Positions 7,399 to 15,423 of a stretch of DNA of 64,000 nt are shown one piece after another; the stretch's first letter is position 1, and each line of letters starts with the position of its first letter. The notes beneath the pieces are model-generated. The model was not told the DNA's origin, did no database searches, and saw only the letters and a program-made list of their open reading frames with translations. Origin of the DNA: DATAOG01 sp963753685 (lineage in GTDB: Bacteria > Pseudomonadota > Alphaproteobacteria > Geminicoccales > Geminicoccaceae); the NCBI GenBank assembly GCA_963753685.1, contig CAVWDE010000008.1, positions 1 through 64,000 of the forward strand, written 5' to 3'. Position numbers and translations under genes: made by a program.

Positions 7399-9489
7399 AT
7401 GGCGTACAACCTGAGCCTCGCTCCGGCCGATCTGCTCGGTCGCCTCGGCACCACGCTGCGCCAGGGCGACCTCGCGCTGGCGCTCGGCATGATCGGCATC
7501 CTGGTGGTGCTGATCCTGCCCGTGCCGCGCCTCCTGCTCGACCTGCTGCTGGCGCTCTCGATCACCTTCTCGGTCCTGGTCCTGCTGACCTCGCTGTTCA
7601 TCACCAAGCCGCTGGAGTTCAGCTCCTTTCCGGCGGTGCTGCTGATCGCGACCATGCTGCGGCTCGCGCTCAACCTCGCCTCGACCCGGCTGATCCTGGC
7701 CAACGGCCACGAGGGCACCGCCGCCGCCGGGCGCGTGATCGAGGCGTTCGGCGGCTTCATCATGCAGGGCAACTTCGTGATCGGCCTGATCGTGTTCGCG
7801 ATCCTGGTGATCGTGAACTTCGTGGTCATCACCAAGGGCTCGGGCCGGATCGCCGAGGTCTCGGCGCGCTTCTCCCTGGACGCCATGCCGGGCAAGCAGA
7901 TGGCGATCGACGCCGACCTCTCGGCCGGGTTGATCGACGAGCAGGAAGCCCGCCGAAGGCGGCGCCAGCTGGAAGAGGAGAGCAGCTTTTACGGCGCCAT
8001 GGACGGCGCCGCCAAGTTCGTCCGCGGCGATGCCATCGCCGGCCTCCTGATCACCTTCATCAACCTGATCGGCGGCCTGATCATCGGCGTGGGGCAAATG
8101 GGCGTGAGCTTCACCGAGGCCGCCCACAGCTACACCCTGCTCACGGTCGGCGACGGCCTCGTGTCGCAGATCCCGGCGCTGGTGGTGTCGACCGCGGCCG
8201 GCCTGCTGGTCGCCAAGGCGGGCGTCAACGACCGCACCGACCGCGCCCTGTTCGGCCAGCTCAGCGCCCATCCGCGCGCGCTCGCCACGACCAGCGGCCT
8301 GCTCGCCCTGCTCGCGGTCCTGCCGGGCCTGCCGCTGCTGCCCTTCCTGTTGCTGTCGGGGGCGAGCGGCGGGCTCGCCTGGCACCTCGGCAGGCGGGCG
8401 CAGGAGCAGGCGACCGCCGCCGAGGAGCAGGCTGCCGCGGTGGCCGCGCCGGGCGAGGAGCCGATCGGCACAGCGCTCGCCATGGACCCGCTCCGGCTCG
8501 AGCTCGGCTACGGCCTCCTGCCGCTGATCGGCGAGGCCGGCGGGCCCAGGCTCACCGACCAGATCAAGGCGCTGCGCCGCCAGCTCGCGGGCGAGCTCGG
8601 CTTTGTGATGCCGCCGGTGCGCATCCAGGACAACATCCAGCTGCCGGCCAACGCCTATGCGGTCAAGCTCAAGGAGATCGAGACCGGCCGCGGCGAGCTG
8701 CGGCCCAACCAGCTCCTGGTGATGAACCCCAAGGGCGACAAGATCATGCTCCCGGGCGAGGAGACCACCGAGCCGACCTTCGGTCTGCCGGCCATGTGGA
8801 TTGCCGACAGCCTGCGCGAGGAGGCGAGCTTCCGCGGCCTGACCGTGGTCGATCCCGCGACCGTGCTGACCACCCATCTGACCGAGATCATCAAGGATAA
8901 CCTGGCCGAGCTCCTGACCTACACTGCGACCCAGAAGCTCTTGGACGACCTCGCCAAGGACTACCAGAAGCTGATCGAGGACCTGGTGCCGGGCCGGATC
9001 AGCGTCGGCGCCATCCAGCGGGTGCTCCAGGCCCTGCTCGCCGAGCGCACCTCGATCCGCGATCTGGCGCTGATCCTGGAGGCGATCGGCGAGGCCGCGA
9101 CCGCCAGCCAGAACGTGATCGTGATCACCGAGCACGTGCGCGCGCGCCTTGCCCGGCAGATCAGCAACGCCAACACCGCCGAGGCCGGCTACATCCCGAT
9201 CCTGACGCTCTCGCCGGATTGGGAGCAGGCGTTCGCGGAGGCCCTGATCGGCCAGGGCGACAACCGCCAGCTGGCGATGGCGCCGTCCAAGCTGCAGGCG
9301 TTCATCGCGCGCCTGCGCGAGGCCTTCGAGCAGCACGCGATGCGCGGCGAGCTGCCGGTCCTGGTCACGAGCCCGGTGGTCCGCCCCTACGTCCGCTCGA
9401 TCGTCGAGCGCTTCCGGCCGGCGACCGTGGTCCTGTCGCAGAACGAGATCCACGCCAAGGCGCGGATCCGGACCCTCGGCCAGATATGA
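7399..9489 (+). CDS. flhA: Flagellar type III export gate protein FlhA
   Basis: Membrane protein of the export gate that couples proton flow to subunit export. The 696-residue protein has about eight N-terminal membrane helices (residues 25-330) with the FHIPEP-family signature in the cytoplasmic loop (RFSLDAMPGKQMAIDADLSA). The soluble C-terminal domain (about 345-696) docks chaperone-substrate complexes. Length matches the family (about 690-700). No oddities seen. It lies 22 bp after flbD, and flhF begins 45 bp after its stop. Confidence 0.96.
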   Translation: MAYNLSLAPADLLGRLGTTLRQGDLALALGMIGILVVLILPVPRLLLDLLLALSITFSVLVLLTSLFITKPLEFSSFPAVLLIATMLRLALNLASTRLILANGHEGTAAAGRVIEAFGGFIMQGNFVIGLIVFAILVIVNFVVITKGSGRIAEVSARFSLDAMPGKQMAIDADLSAGLIDEQEARRRRRQLEEESSFYGAMDGAAKFVRGDAIAGLLITFINLIGGLIIGVGQMGVSFTEAAHSYTLLTVGDGLVSQIPALVVSTAAGLLVAKAGVNDRTDRALFGQLSAHPRALATTSGLLALLAVLPGLPLLPFLLLSGASGGLAWHLGRRAQEQATAAEEQAAAVAAPGEEPIGTALAMDPLRLELGYGLLPLIGEAGGPRLTDQIKALRRQLAGELGFVMPPVRIQDNIQLPANAYAVKLKEIETGRGELRPNQLLVMNPKGDKIMLPGEETTEPTFGLPAMWIADSLREEASFRGLTVVDPATVLTTHLTEIIKDNLAELLTYTATQKLLDDLAKDYQKLIEDLVPGRISVGAIQRVLQALLAERTSIRDLALILEAIGEAATASQNVIVITEHVRARLARQISNANTAEAGYIPILTLSPDWEQAFAEALIGQGDNRQLAMAPSKLQAFIARLREAFEQHAMRGELPVLVTSPVVRPYVRSIVERFRPATVVLSQNEIHAKARIRTLGQI

Positions 9490-9534
9490 GCCCGCCTCCG
9501 CGCCATTCGCCCCGCTGCCAGCCGCTGCCTCGCC

Positions 9535-10620
9535 ATGCGCCTTAGGACCTTCGTCGCGCCCGACGCCCGCCAGGCCATGGCGAGGTTGCGCGCCGAGCTC
9601 GGCGAGGATGCGATCATCGTCGCGACCCAGGAGCTGGCGGACGGCGAGGTCCGGATCACGGGCGCGATCGAGAAGGAGGACCTCGACCTCGCCGAGCTGC
9701 TGGCGCCGGCCCCGGCCTCGCCCTGCACCGAGCGCCTGCAGGCGGTCGCGGCCCACCACGAGCTGCCCGAGGAGCTCGGCGGCCGGTTGTTCGACGCGGC
9801 GCGCCGCGCGAGCGCCGGCCAGCCGGCGGTGGCACTCGCCCAGGCCCTGAGCGAGATCTTCCGCTTCGAGCCGTTCGGGACAGCGCCCGAGGGCGCCCTG
9901 CTCCTGACCGGCCCGCCGGGTGCCGGCAAGACCGCTTCGATCGCCAAGCTCGCGGCCGCGGCGGTGCTCGACGGCCGGCCGGTCACCGTGCTGACCGCCG
10001 ATGCGACCCGGGCGGGCGGGCTCGAGCAGCTGGCCGCCCTCTTGGCGCCCCTCGAGCTGCGCCCGGAACCGGCGCCCGAGCCGGCGATCCTCCGCCGCCT
10101 GGTGGCCAACGCCGGGGCCACCATCTTGCTGATCGACAGCCCCGGGCTCAACCCCTTCCGGCCGGCCGATCTCGGCGCCCTGTCGAGCCTCCTGGAGGCG
10201 AGCCGCGCCGAGCCGGTCCTGGTCCTGCCGGCCGGCCTCGGGGTCGCCGACTGCGCCGAGATCGGCCAGATCTATCGCGCGCTCGGTGCCCGGCGCATGC
10301 TCGCGACCAAGCTCGACGCCGCGCGCCGCCTGGGCGGTCTGCTCGCCGCCGCGGATGCCGGCCTCGCGTTCGCCGAGGCCGGCATCGGCCCGACCATCGG
10401 CCAGGGGCTGAGCCCGCTCAGCCCCGGCGGCCTCGCGCGCCTGCTGCTCCACCACCAGGAGGCGGCCGGGTCCCCATGCGTAGGGGGGCTATCTCCGGCC
10501 TACGCGACCGGAGCAAGCGCGCCAAGCTTCCGGGCTCGCGGATCCGGACCGGCCCCGGAGGTCGGTGCCGCCGCCCAGGCGCGATCACCGAGGCCGGCCC
10601 GCAGCGGTGCCCGACGATGA
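9535..10620 (+). CDS. flhF: Flagellar GTPase FlhF (SRP family)
   Basis: SRP-type GTPase that sets flagellar position and number together with FlhG. The 361-residue protein opens with MRLRTFVAPDARQAMARLR and LGEDAIIVATQ, the family's N-terminal signature. The NG domain follows with P-loop GPPGAGKTASIAKLAA, a DSPG G3 variant and the G4-like ATKLDAARRLGG. The last 50 residues after LARLLLHH are Arg/Pro/Ala-rich and have no family counterpart that I recognise; they may be a true extension or the product of a nearby frame error. The stop overlaps the flhG start (ATGA at 10617), indicating coupled translation. Confidence 0.88.
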   Translation: MRLRTFVAPDARQAMARLRAELGEDAIIVATQELADGEVRITGAIEKEDLDLAELLAPAPASPCTERLQAVAAHHELPEELGGRLFDAARRASAGQPAVALAQALSEIFRFEPFGTAPEGALLLTGPPGAGKTASIAKLAAAAVLDGRPVTVLTADATRAGGLEQLAALLAPLELRPEPAPEPAILRRLVANAGATILLIDSPGLNPFRPADLGALSSLLEASRAEPVLVLPAGLGVADCAEIGQIYRALGARRMLATKLDAARRLGGLLAAADAGLAFAEAGIGPTIGQGLSPLSPGGLARLLLHHQEAAGSPCVGGLSPAYATGASAPSFRARGSGPAPEVGAAAQARSPRPARSGARR

Positions 10621-11465
10621 GCCGGAGCCTCGCGATCGCCTCCGGCAAGGGCGGGGTCGGCAAGACCTGGCTCGCGATCAGCCTCAGCCAGGCGCTCGCC
10701 CGGCGCGGCCAGCGGGTCCTGCTGTTCGATGGCGACCTCGGCCTCGCCAACGTCGACGTGCAGCTCGGCCTCGGCCCAGGCCTGGATGTCGCGAGCGTGC
10801 TCTGCGGCCGCTGCGCGCTCGGCCAGGCCGTGCGTCGGGTCGAGCCCGCGGGCTTCGACGTCCTGCCCGGCCGCTCGGGCTCGGGCCAGCTCGGCCAGAT
10901 CGAGCCGGCCCGGCTCGGGCGTCTGCTCGCCGATCTCGCCGGCCTCGCGCGCCGCTACGACCTGACCGTCCTCGATCTGCCGGCCGGCATCGATCCCGCG
11001 GTCCGGCGGCTGCTGCGCGCGGCCGACCTGCGCCTGGTGGTCACCACCGACGAGCCGACCGCGCTGACCGATGCCTATGCGCTGATCAAGGTCTCCCAGC
11101 GCGAGGGCGCCGCCGGCGCGCTCCAGCTCGTGGTCAACCTCGCCGACAGTGCGGCGATCGGGCGCGCGACCTATCAGGGCCTGCTCGCCGTCTGCGAGCG
11201 TTTCCTCGGGCTGCGGCCGCCGCTGGCGGGCGTGCTCCGGCGCGACCCCGGGGTCCCGGATGCGATCCGCCATCAGACCCCCTTCCTGGTCCGCCACCCG
11301 ACCAGCCCGGCGGCGCGCGACGTCGAGGCCCTCGCCGACGGCCTGCTCGCGCTCCCCGATGGCGCGCTCGAGGGCCAGGACCCTCTGCCTGCGCTCCCCA
11401 ATCGCCTGCTCGAGGGCCCCGACCGCCTGGTCGCGCCCCCCAATCGCCTGCTCGACGATCGATGA
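10617..11465 (+). CDS. flhG: Flagellar number regulator FlhG (MinD/ParA-like ATPase)
   Basis: MinD-family ATPase partner of FlhF that limits flagellar number. I place the start at the ATG overlapping the flhF stop rather than the longer upstream option, because the family begins directly before the deviant Walker A (SLAIASGKGGVGKTWLAISL). Further motifs are LLFDGDLGLANVDVQLGL (switch I region), LTVLDLPAGIDPAVRRL (Walker B) and TTDEPTALTDAYALIK. The C-terminal tail has three imperfect repeats of the type LPNRLLEGPDRL, rich in Leu and Pro. Length 282 residues. Its stop overlaps the next ATG. Confidence 0.9.
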   Translation: MSRSLAIASGKGGVGKTWLAISLSQALARRGQRVLLFDGDLGLANVDVQLGLGPGLDVASVLCGRCALGQAVRRVEPAGFDVLPGRSGSGQLGQIEPARLGRLLADLAGLARRYDLTVLDLPAGIDPAVRRLLRAADLRLVVTTDEPTALTDAYALIKVSQREGAAGALQLVVNLADSAAIGRATYQGLLAVCERFLGLRPPLAGVLRRDPGVPDAIRHQTPFLVRHPTSPAARDVEALADGLLALPDGALEGQDPLPALPNRLLEGPDRLVAPPNRLLDDR

Positions 11466-12847
11466 CCGGTCCGCTCGTGCCGCCGCTCGGCGCGGCGCCG
11501 GTCGGCCATCAGCCCCTGGCGGAAGGCTCGCCCGGGCCTGGTCAGAACCGCGCCGGAGGCCAGTCCGTCAGCGCGGTGGTGGTGGCGATCACCCGCCAGG
11601 GCCCGCTGATCGAGGCGGGCGGGCAGCGCTTCCTCATGCAGGGCGCCCCACCCTTGCCGGCGGGCGCGACCCTCGATCTCGACCTCGCCGACGCCGGGCG
11701 CCGGGCCATGCCCGGCCGTCTGCTGGCGGTCGCCGGGCGCATGCTCGAACCGCCGGTCGAGATCCGCCTGCAGCCGGCGCCGACGCCGATTGGCGCGCGC
11801 GGGCCCGCTGAGAGCGCGCCGCGGCCGCCCGTCGCATCCCCCGCCGGAGTCCCCACCGGGGCCCAGGTCGAAGCCCGCCTGCTCGGGGCGGACGGCCGCC
11901 CAGCCGGCCCGCCGATCGTGGTCCGGCTGACCGCCGGCCTGGCGGCCAGCGACGATCCCGGTGGTCATCGCGAAGTGGCAGGCGGCCAACCCGCGCCGGG
12001 CGCAGCGGCCGAGAGCGCCCTCGCCGGCAGCCCGCTCACGGCCGAGGTCGACGGTCCCGACCCCTCGGGCCGGCTCCTGCTGCGGGCGGCCGGGCTGACG
12101 CTCCGCCTCGAGACCGCGGTCGACGTCCCGGCCGGGGCGCGGCTGCAGCTCTTCCTGCCGGCCGGTTTCGGCGCCCAGCCCGAGGCAGCGGCCTCGACGA
12201 CGGGCGGCGACGCGTTCGGCTGGCTGATCCACGCCCTGCTGCAGCGGCCGCCCGGGACCGAGGGTGCGGGCGGCGCGGATGACCTCCGGCTGCCGGCCGC
12301 CGACCACACGCTCGCGGCCCGGCTGTTGCGCTGGGTCGAGACGCTCAGCACCCCGGATGCCGGCGCCGCCGTCGGCCACGGCGACCCCGAGCCCGACGCC
12401 GCGAGCGGCGCGCTCCGCAGCGCCGTGAGCGCGCTCGGCCAGCATGCACGCGAACCGCAGGCCGGCGGCTGGCGGGTGCTGGTCATGCCGCTCGGGGTCG
12501 AGGACCCGAACGCGCTCCGGCTCTATCTGCGTGATGTGCCGCCAGAGCGCGAGCGCGCGGCCAGACCGACGCGAGGCCGGCGCTCGCCCGGCCAGCGCGC
12601 GATTTTCGAGGTCGAGCTCAGCGAGCTCGGCCGCTGCCAGCTGGACGCGCTCTGCCGGGCCCGGCGGTTCGACCTCGCGGTGCGCACCGAGCAACCGCTC
12701 GAGACCAGTTTGCAGAGCGACATCCGCAGCTTGTTCCGGGCGGCCTGCGCGCTTGCCGGCTGGGCGGGCGAGGTCGAGTTCCGCGCCGCCGGGCTGCTCA
12801 GCCTGCCCGACCCCCTGGCGCCGGGCGGCCACACCTACACGGCGTAG
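11462..12847 (+). CDS. FliK-like flagellar hook-length/cluster-associated protein
   Basis: Hypothetical protein of 461 residues. The start is the ATG overlapping the flhG stop; reading further upstream runs out of frame through flhG. The N-terminal half is Pro/Gly/Ala-rich with one compact segment (VVAITRQGPLIEAGGQRFLM). The C-terminal 120 residues look like the FliK/Flg_hook domain: beta-strand-rich with AIFEVELSELGRCQLDALCR, RFDLAVRTEQPLETSL and a terminal strand EVEFRAAGLLSLP. Hook-length control is therefore likely, and its place at the end of the cluster agrees. Without alignment I keep the symbol empty. Its last codons lie in a three-copy tandem repeat. Confidence 0.6.
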   Translation: MTGPLVPPLGAAPVGHQPLAEGSPGPGQNRAGGQSVSAVVVAITRQGPLIEAGGQRFLMQGAPPLPAGATLDLDLADAGRRAMPGRLLAVAGRMLEPPVEIRLQPAPTPIGARGPAESAPRPPVASPAGVPTGAQVEARLLGADGRPAGPPIVVRLTAGLAASDDPGGHREVAGGQPAPGAAAESALAGSPLTAEVDGPDPSGRLLLRAAGLTLRLETAVDVPAGARLQLFLPAGFGAQPEAAASTTGGDAFGWLIHALLQRPPGTEGAGGADDLRLPAADHTLAARLLRWVETLSTPDAGAAVGHGDPEPDAASGALRSAVSALGQHAREPQAGGWRVLVMPLGVEDPNALRLYLRDVPPERERAARPTRGRRSPGQRAIFEVELSELGRCQLDALCRARRFDLAVRTEQPLETSLQSDIRSLFRAACALAGWAGEVEFRAAGLLSLPDPLAPGGHTYTA

Positions 12848-13006
12848 CCGTTCCGGCGCCGCGGTCTATTCGCGGGGGGCGCCGGGCGGCCACACCTGCA
12901 CGGCGTAGCCGGTTTCCGGCGCCGCAGCCTATTTGCGCGCGGGCGCCGGGCGGCCACGCCTGCGCGGCGCAGCCGGTTTCCGGCGCCGCAGCCTATTTGC
13001 GCGCGG
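12818..13006. repeat. three-copy 61-64 bp tandem repeat at a convergent gene junction
   Basis: Copies begin at 12818 (61 bp), 12879 (64 bp) and 12943 (64 bp); a fourth diverges after a few bases at 13007. Each begins GCGCCGGGCGGCCAC. The first copy holds the end of the FliK-like gene (GGHTYTA plus stop) and the third holds the end of the minus-strand EAL gene. Copies 2 and 3 differ at only a few bases, so the expansion looks recent. Confidence 0.9.
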
Positions 13007-14282
13007 GCGCCGCGCGCATCGCCTCGCGGGCGGCGGCGACCGCCGGCGGCCGCGCGGCGCGCAGCCGCGAGTCCACGTAGTGCCCCTGAAACAGCCGGAT
13101 GCCGAACGACTGGCCCCAGCGGATCGCCTCGGCGGTATCGCAACGGCAGAGGATCACCCGGTCGAGGCCGGCGCGCTTGATCGCGGCCTTGAGCTCGACC
13201 CGGCGCTCCTCGTTGAGGCCGTCGAGCAGATCGGGGGTCCAGATCACCTTGACCAGATCGGCGCCCAGGCGTTTGCGGTCGATCAGCGGCAGATGCAGGT
13301 AGTGCAGGCCGTCGATGCAGACCAGGTAGCCACGGTCGCGTACGAACTCGCGGATGAACAGATAGGCGCCGAGCTCGGCGAAGACGTCGATCAGCTGCAG
13401 CTCGACGATCACCGGCGTGGTGACCTGGCGGCGGAAGTCGTGGTCGAACTTCAGGAACTCGGGCGAGAGCAGGGTGGCCAGGCGGAGGTTGACGCTGATG
13501 GCCCCCTCGGGCACGCCCAGCGCCTGCTGGCCCAGGGAGGTCAGGAGACGGCGGTCAAGCGACTCGGCGAGGTGCTGGAACAGCCAGCGGTCAGCGGTCA
13601 GGTCGACGCCCGGCACGAGCATCTTGGCGAGCTCGCCGATCGCCACGTAGATCTCGTTGAACAGCGGCTGCGGGCCGGCCTGGGGCAGCATCGCGCAGAC
13701 CGCCTGCCGGCGCGTGAGCCCGGACAGGTCCATGGTCGCGAGGCTCGCTTCGAGGCCCGCGAGCTTGCCCGGATCGATCGGCGCCTCCCGGGGCGCGATG
13801 GTCTGACCGGCGTCGATCTGGAGCGAATCCAGGAGTTCCTCGAGGTGAAAGCAGAAGGCGTCATACTCGCGCTCGAGCTCGAACGAGGTACAGAATTTGC
13901 CCTGCTTGCGGGCGCCTGTGACCGGCACGAGCGACGGCTCCTGATCGTCCTCGGCCTCGGTCGTGGTCGGGTTGGCGAACGGATCGTCGCTGAACAGGTA
14001 GCGCAGGCGCAGCACGACCGGATCGACCTCGGCGAACGAGCCGCCGTGCCACAGATAGACGACGTCGCCGTTGCTGAGCTGGAACAGCTCGCTGTTGAAC
14101 TGACGCAACAGCCGATCGAACTCACTGGCCGCGACCCGCAGCTGATAGTCGCGCCGGTTGTGCGGCTTCAGCCCCGACAGGTGGAGGTGGACCGCCCGCC
14201 AGTCGTAGTAATTGCGCTCCAGGCGCTTGACATAAGCGAGCAGCTCATCTCCGGTTTGGCCGCGCTCTGACGATGCCTGCAT
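12993..14282 (-). CDS. EAL-domain protein with degenerate catalytic site
   Basis: EAL-fold protein, 429 residues, probably a c-di-GMP-related or regulatory protein rather than an active phosphodiesterase. The C-terminal half follows the EAL order: SVNLRLATLLSPEF, a VELQL strand in place of the usual (I/L)E(I/L)TE, a CIDGL segment where DDFG is expected, VKVIW where KxD is expected, and GIRLFQGHYVDS as the closing loop. Several metal ligands are thus missing, which is seen directly. The N-terminal 200 residues are a separate region of unknown fold beginning with a charged helix (LLAYVKRLERNYYDWRAV). It converges with the flagellar cluster. A near-perfect CtrA box lies 72 bp upstream. Confidence 0.8.
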   Translation of the reverse strand: MQASSERGQTGDELLAYVKRLERNYYDWRAVHLHLSGLKPHNRRDYQLRVAASEFDRLLRQFNSELFQLSNGDVVYLWHGGSFAEVDPVVLRLRYLFSDDPFANPTTTEAEDDQEPSLVPVTGARKQGKFCTSFELEREYDAFCFHLEELLDSLQIDAGQTIAPREAPIDPGKLAGLEASLATMDLSGLTRRQAVCAMLPQAGPQPLFNEIYVAIGELAKMLVPGVDLTADRWLFQHLAESLDRRLLTSLGQQALGVPEGAISVNLRLATLLSPEFLKFDHDFRRQVTTPVIVELQLIDVFAELGAYLFIREFVRDRGYLVCIDGLHYLHLPLIDRKRLGADLVKVIWTPDLLDGLNEERRVELKAAIKRAGLDRVILCRCDTAEAIRWGQSFGIRLFQGHYVDSRLRAARPPAVAAAREAMRAAPARK

Positions 14283-14354
14283 GGTCGCCTCGACCGTCCT
14301 TCGTTGCTCCGGAGTCAGCTCCGGCTAGACGGGAGCGAGGATAGCCGGCGAATC

Positions 14355-14370
14355 ATAACGATCCCTTAAC
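14355..14370 (-). promoter_or_regulatory. CtrA-type box upstream of the EAL gene
   Basis: On the plus strand ATAA (14355-14358), seven bases, then TTAAC (14366-14370): seven of eight core positions plus the trailing C. It lies 72 bp before the EAL gene start codon. CtrA control of motility and c-di-GMP genes is established in alphaproteobacteria; its use here is inferred. Confidence 0.6.
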
Positions 14371-14435
14371 CAAGCGCGCCCGCACGCTCACGAACCCGGG
14401 CCGATCCGGGCTTGCCGATCCGGGACGCGCCGCGC

Positions 14436-15254
14436 TCACGACTGCGGCATCGGACCGACCAGGAGCGCCGGATCCAGCGCCTGGTCGAACCAATACACGC
14501 CCCAATGCAGATGCGGGCCGGTGGCCCGGCCGGTCGCGCCGACCCTGCCGATCGGTTGGCCCTGACGCACCGCCTGCCCGACCGCGACCGCCATCGCGCT
14601 CAGATGGGCATAGACGCTGTGCAGGCCGTAACCGTGGTCGATCATCACCGTGTTGCCGGTGAAGTACATGTCGGGCGCGGCGACCGTGACCACGCCCGCC
14701 GCCATGGCGCCGACCGGGGAGCCTGCGGGCGCCGCGATGTCGACGCCGCGATGGGGCGCGCGCGGCTTGCCGTTGAGGATCCGCTGGCTGCCGTAGACCC
14801 CGCTGATCGGCCCGGTGACCGGCCAGACGAACGCCGGCGCGATGCCGGGCCCGGCCGAATCCCGCTGCCTTGCCGCCGCGATCAGCTTGGCCTCGGCCGC
14901 GATCTTGATCAGGTCCTCAGGCCCCGGCGAGACTTCGCGCGGCGGCAGGCCGGTGATGCGCTGGATCTGGTAGTCGCGCTTGACGACCTCGAGCCGGCGC
15001 ACCGTCCGGCTGCCATCCGGATAGCGCACGATCAGCGGTTCCTCGGCGGCCGCGTCGCGCCCGAAACCGAACAGAAAACGACCCGCCGGGTCGAGGCGCA
15101 GCTCGTGGCCGGCGAACTGCACGTCGCTACCGGGTGGCACCTGGCCGCGCACCAGCCCGCCCTGGACGAAGCTGCCTTCCAGCTCGAGCGGCTTCGCCTG
15201 CGCGACGGCAGCACTCCACAGCAGCGCGATCAGGATTCCCTGCCACCACCGCAT
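14436..15254 (-). CDS. Secreted M23 (LytM-type) peptidase
   Basis: Zinc metallopeptidase or peptidoglycan-binding LytM factor acting in the periplasm. I choose the start at 15254 because it gives a clean signal peptide (MRWWQGILIALLWSAAVAQA, cleavage after AQA); the longer reading adds unrelated residues. The domain near 155-265 has the first ligand motif HRGVDIAAPAGSP, the loop TGNTVMIDHGYGLHSVYAHL and the HxH motif GPHLHWGVYWF. All zinc ligands are present, so catalysis is plausible. The N-terminal part (about 20-110) is a beta-rich domain. Length 272. It is divergent from the urocanate hydratase gene. Confidence 0.88.
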   Translation of the reverse strand: MRWWQGILIALLWSAAVAQAKPLELEGSFVQGGLVRGQVPPGSDVQFAGHELRLDPAGRFLFGFGRDAAAEEPLIVRYPDGSRTVRRLEVVKRDYQIQRITGLPPREVSPGPEDLIKIAAEAKLIAAARQRDSAGPGIAPAFVWPVTGPISGVYGSQRILNGKPRAPHRGVDIAAPAGSPVGAMAAGVVTVAAPDMYFTGNTVMIDHGYGLHSVYAHLSAMAVAVGQAVRQGQPIGRVGATGRATGPHLHWGVYWFDQALDPALLVGPMPQS

Positions 15255-15423
15255 GCGGCCTCTCCTGCTTGGCCTGGACAACTCCCTAGCGCAGCTTCCT
15301 TGCCAAAAGCCCGTTGCCGCCGGCAAGGTTTTTTCGGAGCGCCCGCAGCAAATCGACGTTGGCTGGCTGATCGGGTCGGGTTGGCGTAGGCTCGATGATG
15401 GCAGCCCGGTTTGGAGATCGGCC

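Noticed and set aside
6883..10455. 1190-residue minus-strand ORF opposite flbD, flhA and flhF
   Set aside because: Arg/Gln/Ala-rich, no domain, antisense to three firmly identified genes. High GC creates long stop-free antisense frames.
12818..13006. 64-bp repeats as a CRISPR or insertion-sequence end
   Set aside because: No unique spacers, no terminal inverted repeats and no transposase nearby.
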